A DNA stretch of 64,000 nucleotides. Source: Bryobacteraceae bacterium (GTDB taxonomy: Bacteria > Acidobacteriota > Terriglobia > Bryobacterales > Bryobacteraceae). The notes below the pieces were generated by a model, which saw nothing but the letters and a program-made list of their open reading frames with translations, was not told the DNA's origin and searched no databases. The position numbers were made by a program, and so were the translations under genes. The DNA lies in assembly GCA_030041495.1 (NCBI GenBank), contig JASHNT010000130.1, forward strand, positions 1-64,000. Direction: 5' to 3'. The number at the start of each line of letters is the position of its first letter. Position 1 is the stretch's first letter. Shown piece after piece: positions 54,688 through 63,168 of the stretch.

Positions 54688-56010
54688 TCAGGGAAGCGGC
54701 CGCGCAAGATACTTCAATCCGGGTTGCTGATTAGCAGCCAGCGGCAGGCGATCGACATTCATGAACATCGAAACGATCTGGTAGTACGCCGAGCTGACCA
54801 GGAGATCCACCACGCCGCGCTCGCCGAAAATGTTTTTGGCTGCTGCAAAGGTGAGGTCGCCGACCGCCTTGTTCTTGAACAACTCCGTGAGCAGGTTGTA
54901 GACGGCCGCTTCATCGGCTGACATGTTCGCGGGCCGTGTTCCCTCGGCAATGGCTCTCGCGACATCCGCGTTCAAGCCTGCCTGGACTGCCGCGCGGCTG
55001 TGTGCGTTCCACTCCGTCTGCGCGGCCCAATAACGAGCCGTGATCGCCAGCGCCAGTTCCTTGTCTTTGTCCGGCATGCTCATATGAAACCGCACCCGCT
55101 CGCCCATGGCAAAAAACAGTTGACCGGCTTCCGGGCTGCGCAGGAACAAGTTGAACGTCGCGCCGGGACCGCGCCCAGCGACCACCCCTTCGGTGTACTT
55201 CTTCTGCTCCGGCGTCATCTCGTCGTAGGTCAGCGGCCGGAAGCGGTCGCCTCGGATATTCAGCGCCTTTCCATTCACCGTCGAACTTGCGCTCTTCGGC
55301 GAAACCGGCCCGGGCACCGGCGTTGCGAAACCCATTCCGGCAACCGGTAAGGGATTTTCGAGCGGCTTGAGCTCGGGTTGAACGCCCGCTCCCAGCGGAT
55401 ATTCATCGGTATCCAAAATCATCGAGACCAGGCAATACCAGCCGCTCAAGCCGGTCATGTCCACGATGCCTTTTTCGCCGAAGGCCGCCTTGGCCGCCTG
55501 AAATGCGCCATTCGAGACCTGGTGAGTCGTCAGCAGCTCATCGATGAAGTTGTACGCCGCCCCCATTTCCGCGGGCATGCCGGTTGGCCGCCTTCCATTT
55601 GCGATCGCTGCCACGATCTCCGGTTTTACGCCGGCTTGAAGGGCCGCGGCCTTATGGGCGTTCCACTCGTATTGCGCCATCCAGAAACGGCCCGTCGTGA
55701 TGATGACCGTCTCGGAGACATCCTTAGGAAGATCCGTGCGGAAGCGCATGTATTCGCCGTACTTTGCTGCGAGATCACCGGCCTCCGGACTCCGCAACAG
55801 GACGTTGAACGGTCCGCGCACTCCTCCGCGGGGCCCGGCCAGCAGATGATCCACCATGATCTTCTGCTCCGGCGTCATGGCGTCGTATTTGAGCGGCGTA
55901 AAGCGGCCACCCGCCAGCACCAGCGTGTGGGGATCGATGGGCTGCTTGGACTGTGCCGTGGCGATCAGCGCCACGCCCAGAAAAAACGTGCAAGCGGCGA
56001 AAAGACGCAT
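54688..56010 (-). CDS. Secreted tandem carboxymuconolactone decarboxylase-like protein
   Basis: The 440-residue protein has a signal peptide (LFAACTFFLGVALIATAQ) and two homologous CMD-like halves, about 35-190 and 250-425. Each half has the (Y/T)EWNAH(K/S)xA motif (RFWMAQYEWNAHKAAALQAG in the first; YWAAQTEWNAHSRAAVQAG in the second). The usual E-x-x-x-C-x-x-H/CxxC motif of AhpD and CMD is not present, so peroxidase chemistry is unlikely. Decarboxylase or dehalogenase-like chemistry is possible. It is the second gene of the five-gene operon. Confidence 0.85.
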   Translation of the reverse strand: MRLFAACTFFLGVALIATAQSKQPIDPHTLVLAGGRFTPLKYDAMTPEQKIMVDHLLAGPRGGVRGPFNVLLRSPEAGDLAAKYGEYMRFRTDLPKDVSETVIITTGRFWMAQYEWNAHKAAALQAGVKPEIVAAIANGRRPTGMPAEMGAAYNFIDELLTTHQVSNGAFQAAKAAFGEKGIVDMTGLSGWYCLVSMILDTDEYPLGAGVQPELKPLENPLPVAGMGFATPVPGPVSPKSASSTVNGKALNIRGDRFRPLTYDEMTPEQKKYTEGVVAGRGPGATFNLFLRSPEAGQLFFAMGERVRFHMSMPDKDKELALAITARYWAAQTEWNAHSRAAVQAGLNADVARAIAEGTRPANMSADEAAVYNLLTELFKNKAVGDLTFAAAKNIFGERGVVDLLVSSAYYQIVSMFMNVDRLPLAANQQPGLKYLARPLP

Positions 56011-56065
56011 AGGGTCCTCCTTGCGCTTGAGCTATCTTATTCTACTTTGCCGATAACTGCGGGCG

Positions 56066-56887
56066 TCACTTCGCGGATAAATGCGGGTCGTCTTTTTCAT
56101 CTTCCTGGCAGACGAACTCGATCAAGTCCGTCGCCGGCAGCAGGCGCTGGTGCACGGTGACGGTCCAGGGCTTGGTGTAGGCTTTTGGATCGTCGATGGT
56201 GACTTCGATTTCCAGATGGCCGAAATCGACGCGCCGGAAGCGCTCCAGAATTTTGCCCTGATCCGATAAAGGACTGCCTTCCACGTCGAGCCAGCCCAGG
56301 TCGCGAAACCCCGACGTTTCGACCGCCAGCGTATCGCCTTCCCAGTGGCCGGTCGAGTAGCCGAACCACCACGGCTCGGCGTCCGGGCCGGGCAACGACC
56401 GGCCGTCGGTGAAAATCTGCCGCACGCCGCCGTTGGCCTCGTAAAGAATCACGATCACGCCGGGGGTCTGGATCATCTTGCGAGGCTGGCTGTGCGTGTG
56501 AAGCTGCATCAGCCCCAACGGCAAGCAATGCGCGTCCGGATTGTCTTTGCTGTTGGAGGCAACCCGTTGCCGGTGAAGCTCCGCCGCCCAGGGCTGGAAC
56601 GGGAGCCCTCCCGGGAAAGCCGCGCCGAGGTTCCAGAACTGGCTGGTGCGGACCGAAACCGGCGTGATATCGTTCGCTGACCGAGCCGCGGCCACGGCTT
56701 CTTCGGTCGGCGGAGCCGCCTGCCTTACGTATTGCCAGATTCCGGAGAGATCGGGTTTGCCGCCGGCGGTGCGTGGAGCGGGCCCGGTCAAGTCCGGCTT
56801 GTTGCCGGCCGGATAAGCGGGCCACTGCGCGAACAGCCCTCCAGCGCAGAACGCAAGCGTCACGCTGAGCCTCGCCAGCTTCGTCAT
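56066..56887 (-). CDS. Secreted protein of the acidobacterial PDLSGIW family
   Basis: The 273-residue protein has a signal peptide (LARLSVTLAFCAGGLFAQ) and a mature start with KPDLTGPAPRTAGGKPDLSGIW. It is closely related to the protein at 46718-47512, sharing the QIFTDGRSLPG and GHWEGDTLAVETSG motifs and a similar C-terminal DDPHLSAK/KDAQHVANK ending, so this family appears four times in the window. ATG 56887 has GAGGAGG seven bases upstream. It is the first gene of the five-gene operon that continues through CMD, PQQ and two NHL genes. Confidence 0.85.
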   Translation of the reverse strand: MTKLARLSVTLAFCAGGLFAQWPAYPAGNKPDLTGPAPRTAGGKPDLSGIWQYVRQAAPPTEEAVAAARSANDITPVSVRTSQFWNLGAAFPGGLPFQPWAAELHRQRVASNSKDNPDAHCLPLGLMQLHTHSQPRKMIQTPGVIVILYEANGGVRQIFTDGRSLPGPDAEPWWFGYSTGHWEGDTLAVETSGFRDLGWLDVEGSPLSDQGKILERFRRVDFGHLEIEVTIDDPKAYTKPWTVTVHQRLLPATDLIEFVCQEDEKDDPHLSAK

Positions 56888-56927
56888 CGCAAACCTCCTC
56901 AACATCATATACACGCTTCAAATCACG

Positions 56928-56933
56928 TATAAT
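56928..56933 (+). promoter_or_regulatory. Putative -10 element (TATAAT) for the ankyrin operon
   Basis: A perfect TATAAT lies 49 nt upstream of the ankyrin gene ATG (56983), giving about a 40-nt leader containing an AGAGGAGG ribosome-binding site. The -35 is not clear. The region is shared with the divergent 56887 gene, which has a TATGAT/TATATG of its own. Confidence 0.45.
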
Positions 56934-56982
56934 GGCCGCGAGCCGGAAGGCTTTTCGCGAGTTCACCTTAAGAGGAGGCGGC

Positions 56983-58443
56983 ATGTTCCATCGCTTGGTT
57001 CCGGCGTTGCTTGCGGCGACCGCCTTCGCGGGTTTGACCTGCGCAGCCGACTTGGTCGAAGCCGCCCGCAATCAGGACTTTGCCGCCATTCGCACGCTGC
57101 TGAACCAGAAAGCCGACGCAAAAGCGCGATCGAACGACGGTTCGACGGCGCTGCTTTGGGCGGCGCACTGGAACGACACCGGCACCGCCGATCTGCTGCT
57201 CGCCGCCGGCGCGGACCCGAACGCGGCCAACGATTTCGGCATGACGCCGCTATCGCAGGCCTGTACCAACGCAAGCCCTGACCTGGTCCACTCACTCCTA
57301 AAGGCCGGCGCGAATCCGAACACGGCCATCGATACCGGCGAGACTCCTCTGATGACCTGCGCGAAAACCGGCAACGTGGACGCGGTCAAGCTGCTGATCG
57401 AGTTCGGCGCCGCCATCGACGCTGGTGAGTCATCGCAGAACCAGACGGCGTTAATGTGGGCCGCGGCAGAGCGGCATGCAGACGTGGTGAAGGCGCTGAT
57501 CGATGCGCATGCCGATCTCAAAGCCGCGAGCAAACAGGGATTTACGGCGATGCACTTCGCCGCACGGCTCGGCGATTTGGACACCGTCAAGCTGCTGCTG
57601 GCTTCGGGAGTCGATGTGAACATCCTGACGCCCGGCAACGTTGGCTACACGCCTCTGCTGGTGGCCGTGATGCGCGGCCAGATTGATCTCGCGCTGTACC
57701 TGCTGGACCACGGCGCGGACCCCAATGTTGGCGCGGCCGGCTTCACGCCGCTGCACTGGGCCTCGACTACCTGGGAAAGCTTCGCCGCGAATTCGGTCTA
57801 CGGATTCATCGACCCGATGGCCGGCATTCCGGACCGCCAGGCCAAGCTGCGGATCATCAGCGCTCTGATCGCTCACGGCGCGAATGTTAACGCGCGCATG
57901 ACTAAGAAGCAGCCGAACTTCGCCACCGGCTACACGGATTCGGTCGGCGCGACGCCGTTCCTGCTGGCCGCTTCGGCAGACGATGTGGAGGTCATGAAGA
58001 TCCTGCTCGAAGCCGGCGCCGATCCTAAGATCCCCACCACGACCAACGCCACGCCCATCATGGCGGCGACAGGTCTGAATCGCGGCATCGGAGAAAGCCT
58101 CGTTGATGAGGCGCAAGCGAGTGCAGCCGTCAACTTCCTGCTGAAACTCGGCCTTGATCCCAAGGGCGAGACAACTTTCGGTGAAAACGCTTTGTTCGGT
58201 CCGGCTTATCGCGGATGGAACACTCTGCTGGCGCAACTGATCGACCTGGGAGTGAAGGTAAACTCGGTCAGCAAGGCCGGAGTCACGCCCTACCTGGCCG
58301 CCAACGGCCAGGGCGACCGGCTGGGCGGAGTCTTATATAACAGGGAAGGCGCCGAGATGCTTTTGAAGCACGGCGCAGATCCGAAACTCGGGCATCCGTG
58401 CGAAGCCCAGAACAAGTGCCGCGCGCTGGCGGGGGCGCAGTGA
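56983..58443 (+). CDS. Secreted ankyrin-repeat protein
   Basis: The 486-residue protein has a signal peptide (LVPALLAATAFAGLTCAA) and a series of about ten to twelve ankyrin repeats from residue 20 to the end, for example DGSTALLWAAHWNDTGTADLLLAAGADPNA (short extract DGSTALLWAAHW) and GFTAMHFAARLGDLDTVKLLLASGVDVN (short extract GFTAMHFAARLG). Ankyrins are binding scaffolds. ATG 56983 has AGAGGAGG upstream. The frame is open to 56932, but the signal peptide begins at 56983. Its stop overlaps the start of the DUF1592-type gene, so the operon is coupled. Confidence 0.93.
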   Translation: MFHRLVPALLAATAFAGLTCAADLVEAARNQDFAAIRTLLNQKADAKARSNDGSTALLWAAHWNDTGTADLLLAAGADPNAANDFGMTPLSQACTNASPDLVHSLLKAGANPNTAIDTGETPLMTCAKTGNVDAVKLLIEFGAAIDAGESSQNQTALMWAAAERHADVVKALIDAHADLKAASKQGFTAMHFAARLGDLDTVKLLLASGVDVNILTPGNVGYTPLLVAVMRGQIDLALYLLDHGADPNVGAAGFTPLHWASTTWESFAANSVYGFIDPMAGIPDRQAKLRIISALIAHGANVNARMTKKQPNFATGYTDSVGATPFLLAASADDVEVMKILLEAGADPKIPTTTNATPIMAATGLNRGIGESLVDEAQASAAVNFLLKLGLDPKGETTFGENALFGPAYRGWNTLLAQLIDLGVKVNSVSKAGVTPYLAANGQGDRLGGVLYNREGAEMLLKHGADPKLGHPCEAQNKCRALAGAQ

Positions 58444-60848
58444 TGCCACGCGGCAAGTACCTTGTCATCGCGTGCGGGGCGCTGTTTAGTGTCTCAGCCT
58501 TCGGCTTCCAGGCAAGCCCGCCCGCATCGCCGAGCCCGGCGCGGCAGCTCGTCAACACCTACTGCGTCACGTGCCACAACCAGAAAGCCAAGACGGCGAA
58601 TCTTGCTCTCGACGTGGCTGACGCCGACCACCCCGCCAACGCGCCAGAGATTTGGGAAAAAGTTATCGCTAAGCTGCGCAGCCGCGTCATGCCGCCCCCA
58701 GGCATGAAACGTCCGGATAGCGCCGCTTACGATCGCACCGCGGGCTGGCTGGAATCGGAGCTCGACCGCATGGCTGCGGCGCATGTGAATCCGGGGCGCA
58801 CGCCGAGCCTGCATCGTCTCAATCGCGCTGAGTACGCGAATGCGGTGCGCGACCTGCTCGGCGTCGAAGTCGACGCCAATCAAATGCTGCCTCCGGATGA
58901 GCAAGCCTTCGGATTCGAGAACAACGCCGATGTCCTGTCGATCCAGCCGGCTCTGCTCGACCGCTACGTCTCCGCTGCGGCTGCCGTCGCGCGCCGCGCT
59001 GTCGGCGACCCGAGCCTGCCGCCCGCGTTCACGCGCTACGGCGCGATCAAAGACAACGCGAATGATCTGACCTATCTACGCCAGACCGAACGCCTCAGTG
59101 AGGATTTCCCGCTCGGCTCCAAAGGCGGTGTCGCCGCGGAGCACTATTTTCCGGTCGACGGAGAATACGTCTTCAAGCTGCGTCTCCAGCGAGCCTGGGA
59201 CAACATCATTCGCGGCCTCAACGTGCCGACCCGGTTGCAGGCGCGCGTGGATGGAAAAATCGTCGCGGAGTTTACCATTGGCGGCGAGAAATCGCCGTCG
59301 AAGACTTATCAATACGATGCGGATGACGTGTTGCAAGCTCGGGTGCCGGTGAAGGCCGGGTTGCATGAGGTGATGGCGACCATGTTCAAGACCGACGACT
59401 TGGAGCCGGAGGGCGTCGGTCCGGATCGCCTGCCGCTGTACAGCCGCCAGTCCGACAATGCGACCGCGCCCATCGCGATTGCGGCCTTGTTGATCGGCGG
59501 GCCATACAACGCGATTACGCCGTATGAATCGCCCAGCCGGAAGCTTCTGTTCGTGTGCCGTCCTGCGAGTCCGGCCGAGGAAGCACCCTGCGCAACCAGA
59601 ATCCTTTCGACCCTGGCGCGGCGGGCATATCGACGTCCGGCTACCAATGAAGATGTGCAGACGTTGCTCGCGTTCTACCAGCGTACCCGCGCGACAGGGA
59701 GCTTCGATGACGCTATTCGCGCCGCCGTGGAGCGCGTGCTGGTGAGCCCGGATTTCCTGTTTCGCATCGAGACCGATCCTGCGGGCGCGGCTCCCGGCTC
59801 CGTCTATCGCATTTCCGATATCGAGCTGGCTTCGCGCCTATCATTCTTCCTGTGGAGCAGCATTCCGGACGATACTTTGCTTGACCTGGCCATCCGCGGA
59901 AAACTGCACGAGCCCGCGGTGCTGGAGCAGCAGGCCTCGCGCATGTTTGCCGATCCGCGCGCGCGTGAATCGCTGGTTGAGAATTTCTTCTCGGATTGGC
60001 TGGAAACCCGCAACGTGTGGCTGCTGAATCCGGACAGCACGAAATTCCCCTGGTTCGACGACAATCTCCGTGAAGCCTTCGTCACCGAGACCGACTTGTT
60101 TCTTGCCGATCAATTGAAGCAGAACTACAGCGCCATCGACCTGCTGACCTCGGACGAGACGTTCCTGAATGAGCAGTTGGCGCGGCACTACGGCATCCCG
60201 GGAATTTACGGGAGCCATTTCCGGCGCGTGAAACTCACCGATGAGAACCGCTTCGGTCTGCTGGGCAAGGCCAGTGTGCTGGCGGTGACTTCGTATACGA
60301 CGCGCACCTCGCCGACCATTCGCGGCAAGTGGCTGCTCGAAAATATCCTGGCTGCGCCGCCGCCCGCTCCTCCGCCGAACGTACCCGCGCTCGAGACCAG
60401 CAACAAGGACAACAAGCCGCTTTCGGTGCGCCAGATGCTGGAGCTGCATCGCGCGAATCCCGCTTGCGCGAGTTGCCACGCGCGCATGGACCCGCTGGGC
60501 CTGAGCCTAGAAAATTTCGACGCTATCGGGCAATGGCGCACCACCGACACCGGTCATCCGATCGATGCTTCCGGAGTCCTGCTGGACGGCACAAAAGTGG
60601 ACGGCCCGCGCGAACTGCGGCAGGCTTTGCTGGCTCAGAGATCGCAATTCATGACGGCCGTAACCCAGAAGCTGCTGACCTACGCGCTGGGCCGAGGACT
60701 CGAATATTACGATGAGCCCGCGGTTCGCGAAATCGACCGCGCGGCCGCGGCCGATGACTATCGCTGGTCATCGTTGATTTTGGGGATCGTGAAGAGCGCG
60801 CCGTTCGAGATGCGGACGGCGGCGCAGGTATCATCGCAGGCGCAGTGA
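58443..60848 (+). CDS. DUF1587/DUF1592/DUF1588/DUF1585 cytochrome-type protein
   Basis: The 801-residue exported protein has a signal peptide (LVIACGALFSVSAFGFQ), a haem-binding CVTCHNQ near residue 40, DUF1587 (LHRLNRAEYANAVRDLLG, near 122), DUF1595, DUF1592 (IRAAVERVLVSPDFLFRIE; ELASRLSFFLWSSIPDD), DUF1588 (RFGLLGKASVLAVTS; SPTIRGKWLLEN) and DUF1585 with a second CASCHARMDPLG motif near 677 and a C-terminal segment. This multidomain layout is typical of planctomycete and acidobacterial proteins always paired with DUF1552. The function is unknown. It starts within the ankyrin stop codon (TGATG). Confidence 0.92.
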   Translation: MPRGKYLVIACGALFSVSAFGFQASPPASPSPARQLVNTYCVTCHNQKAKTANLALDVADADHPANAPEIWEKVIAKLRSRVMPPPGMKRPDSAAYDRTAGWLESELDRMAAAHVNPGRTPSLHRLNRAEYANAVRDLLGVEVDANQMLPPDEQAFGFENNADVLSIQPALLDRYVSAAAAVARRAVGDPSLPPAFTRYGAIKDNANDLTYLRQTERLSEDFPLGSKGGVAAEHYFPVDGEYVFKLRLQRAWDNIIRGLNVPTRLQARVDGKIVAEFTIGGEKSPSKTYQYDADDVLQARVPVKAGLHEVMATMFKTDDLEPEGVGPDRLPLYSRQSDNATAPIAIAALLIGGPYNAITPYESPSRKLLFVCRPASPAEEAPCATRILSTLARRAYRRPATNEDVQTLLAFYQRTRATGSFDDAIRAAVERVLVSPDFLFRIETDPAGAAPGSVYRISDIELASRLSFFLWSSIPDDTLLDLAIRGKLHEPAVLEQQASRMFADPRARESLVENFFSDWLETRNVWLLNPDSTKFPWFDDNLREAFVTETDLFLADQLKQNYSAIDLLTSDETFLNEQLARHYGIPGIYGSHFRRVKLTDENRFGLLGKASVLAVTSYTTRTSPTIRGKWLLENILAAPPPAPPPNVPALETSNKDNKPLSVRQMLELHRANPACASCHARMDPLGLSLENFDAIGQWRTTDTGHPIDASGVLLDGTKVDGPRELRQALLAQRSQFMTAVTQKLLTYALGRGLEYYDEPAVREIDRAAAADDYRWSSLILGIVKSAPFEMRTAAQVSSQAQ

Positions 60849-60858
60849 GGAGAGGATC

Positions 60859-62199
60859 ATGTTCGTAAGCAAGAAATCCATTTCCCGGCGGACGATGCTT
60901 CGCGGCGCGGGCACGGTGGTTGCATTGCCGCTGCTGGACGCGATGATTCCGGCGTTCGCGGCAGCTTCGGCTCCCGTGCGCCGCTTCGGCGTGGTCTATC
61001 ATCCCAACGGTGTCATCTACGATCAGTGGCTTTGTACCGGCGAAGGGACCGACTTTGAGCTTTCGCCGACACTGAAGGGCCTGGAATCCTTCAAGGACAG
61101 AGTAATCGTGATCACCGGACTGTTCAGCGATCAGGCCGAGGCGCTGGGCGACGGCGGCGGGGACCACTCCCGCGCCTGCGGAAGCTACCTGACCGGCGTG
61201 CACGTCAAGAAATCGGACAGCAACGTCGAAAATTCAGTCTCCATGGACCAGATCCTGGCGAAGAAATTCGAAAGCGAGACGCAGCTTTCTTCGCTGCAAA
61301 TGACCGCGGACGAAAACAGCCTTCTGGGCTCCTGTGATCTGGGCTACAGTTGCGCGTATTCAAGCACTCTTTCCTGGCTCACGCCCACTCTTGCGCTGAT
61401 GGCTGAAAATAATCCGCGCGTGCTGTTCGAGCGCATGTTCGGCGCCAGTGACAGCACCGACGCCAAAGTGCGCACCGCGCGGCTGCAGCAGGATCACAGC
61501 CTGCTCGACTCCGTCAGCGATCGCGTTAATGAGCTGCGCCGCCAGCTTGGCTCATCCGATAATCGCAAAATGGGGGATTATCTCGAATCCCTACGCGACG
61601 TCGAGCGCCGGATTCAGAAAGCGGAGGAGCAGAGCTCGCGCCAGTTACCCGACGTCGCACAGCCCGCGGGAATCCCGGAGAGCTTCGAAGAACAGGTTCG
61701 ATTGCTTTACGATCTGCAACTGCTGGCGTTCCAGTCCGATCTGACGCGCGTCACCACGTTCATGTACGGCCGCGAGCAGACCGGACGACCTTATCCGCAG
61801 ATCGGCGTCCCGGAGCCGCACCATCCGCTCACCCATCACCAAAACAATCCGGAGAAAATGGACAAGTGCTGCAAGATCCAGCGCTATCACATCGGATTGT
61901 TTGCGGAGTACGTGGAAAAACTGCGCAAGACGCCGGATGGAGACGGCACGTTGCTCGATCATGTCGTCCTCTTGTTCGGCTCCGGCATCAGCAATAGCGA
62001 CCGGCACACGCACGGTCCTCTGCCTACGTTCCTGGTGGGCGGCGGAGGCGGATCGCTGAAGGGCGGGCGTCACCTGATCTACCCGGAACACACGCCTCTC
62101 ACGAACCTGCAGTTGACCCTCCTGAACATGCTCGGCGTGCCCGCCGAACATCTCGGCGATAGCACCGGCGAATTCAAGAACCTCTCTGGATTGGCTTGA
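60859..62199 (+). CDS. DUF1552 protein with a Tat signal
   Basis: The 446-residue protein has a twin-arginine signal (SRRTMLRGAGTVVALPLLDAM) and then a DUF1552 fold with motifs RFGVVYHPNGVIYDQW near 50 and SNSDRHTHGPLPTFLVGG near 375. The family belongs to the wider DUF1501/sulfatase-like group of exported proteins. It starts 10 bases after the DUF1592-type gene. The pair is a known co-occurring set and probably acts on extracellular material or in electron transfer. The quoted motifs are short extracts. Confidence 0.93.
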   Translation: MFVSKKSISRRTMLRGAGTVVALPLLDAMIPAFAAASAPVRRFGVVYHPNGVIYDQWLCTGEGTDFELSPTLKGLESFKDRVIVITGLFSDQAEALGDGGGDHSRACGSYLTGVHVKKSDSNVENSVSMDQILAKKFESETQLSSLQMTADENSLLGSCDLGYSCAYSSTLSWLTPTLALMAENNPRVLFERMFGASDSTDAKVRTARLQQDHSLLDSVSDRVNELRRQLGSSDNRKMGDYLESLRDVERRIQKAEEQSSRQLPDVAQPAGIPESFEEQVRLLYDLQLLAFQSDLTRVTTFMYGREQTGRPYPQIGVPEPHHPLTHHQNNPEKMDKCCKIQRYHIGLFAEYVEKLRKTPDGDGTLLDHVVLLFGSGISNSDRHTHGPLPTFLVGGGGGSLKGGRHLIYPEHTPLTNLQLTLLNMLGVPAEHLGDSTGEFKNLSGLA

Positions 62200-62210
62200 G
62201 AGCAGAGCTA

Positions 62211-62216
62211 TATAAT
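62211..62216 (+). promoter_or_regulatory. Putative -10 element (TATAAT) seven bases before a start codon
   Basis: A perfect TATAAT is separated by TCAACCT from the ATG at 62224. There is no Shine-Dalgarno sequence. The mRNA would be leaderless or nearly so. It suggests that the hydrolase gene is not simply part of the upstream operon. Confidence 0.5.
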
Positions 62217-62223
62217 TCAACCT

Positions 62224-63036
62224 ATGCGCTCCCTACTTCCTGTTTTGGCGCTCTCTCTGTCGGTGCTCGCGCCGGCCGCTTCGGTGGATGGCGTCTCCAT
62301 CCATTCGACCGTGCGCGGCAAAGGACCCAAAACCATCGTCTTTGTCCACGGCTGGACTTGCGATGAATCTTCCTGGCGCGAACAAGTGCCCGTCTTCGAT
62401 AAGAACTACCGCGTCATCACTCTGGACCTTCCCGGTCACGGCAAGAGCGGCTCGCCGGCGAACAGTCCGCTGACCATGGAGCTCTTCGCCAAGTCCATCG
62501 AAGCGGTACGCGTGGAAGCAAAAGCGGGAAAAATCGTGCTGGTCGGCCACAGCATGGGTACGCCCGTGATCCGGCAGTACGCGCGAATGTATCCGTCGAA
62601 TGTAGCCGGAATGGTTCCCGTCGATGGAGTTCTGCGCTTGTCGGGAAGCTCCAACGCGCCCAACCCGGACCGTGTGAAGGGGCCGGACGGCTTGAAATAC
62701 CGTGAGACGATGATCCGCGGAATGTTCGGCAAGTCCGCCTCGCCGGGGATTCAGCAACACATTTTGAAAATGATGCTGGCGGCGCCGGAAACCACGGCTT
62801 ACCAGGCGATGGTCGCGACTTTTGCGGCCTCCAATTGGAAAGACGATGAGTTTGACGTTCCTGCCCTGGGCATCTACGCGGATCACTCCGCCTCTGATGA
62901 TCCGGCGTACTTCAAGAAAATCTTCCCGGAGGGCAGAACGGTTGAGGTCCCCGGCACTGGTCACTTCGTGATGTTAGAGAAGCCGGCGGAATTCAACAAG
63001 CTCCTGGCGGACTTCCTCCCCAAAGCCACTTTCTAA
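62224..63036 (+). CDS. Exported alpha/beta hydrolase
   Basis: The 270-residue protein has a signal peptide (LLPVLALSLSVLAPAAS) and an alpha/beta hydrolase fold: oxyanion region VHGWTCDESSW near residue 42, nucleophile elbow GHSMGT near 107-112 with Ser109 as the probable nucleophile, and the C-terminal His in GTGHFVMLE near 246. The family covers esterases, lactonases and haloperoxidase-like enzymes. The substrate is unknown. It is preceded by its own -10 and followed by a divergently or separately expressed kinase. Confidence 0.9.
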   Translation: MRSLLPVLALSLSVLAPAASVDGVSIHSTVRGKGPKTIVFVHGWTCDESSWREQVPVFDKNYRVITLDLPGHGKSGSPANSPLTMELFAKSIEAVRVEAKAGKIVLVGHSMGTPVIRQYARMYPSNVAGMVPVDGVLRLSGSSNAPNPDRVKGPDGLKYRETMIRGMFGKSASPGIQQHILKMMLAAPETTAYQAMVATFAASNWKDDEFDVPALGIYADHSASDDPAYFKKIFPEGRTVEVPGTGHFVMLEKPAEFNKLLADFLPKATF

Positions 63037-63168
63037 ACCCTTCCGGGGACTTGCGCCCGGCGGAAAGAACCTAGGGACTGAAAAGACCGTTCGCTGCATG
63101 GCTCTGTGGATTCGCTGCATCGGCCCTTCGTGCGGCCGGTTCGGGCTTAAACTTTGGATAAGAGTGCG

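Noticed and set aside
56097-57071. 324-codon open frame on the minus strand across the 56.9 kb divergent region
   Set aside because: It overlaps the PDLSG-family gene in another frame and the ankyrin gene's start in antisense, and has no domain.
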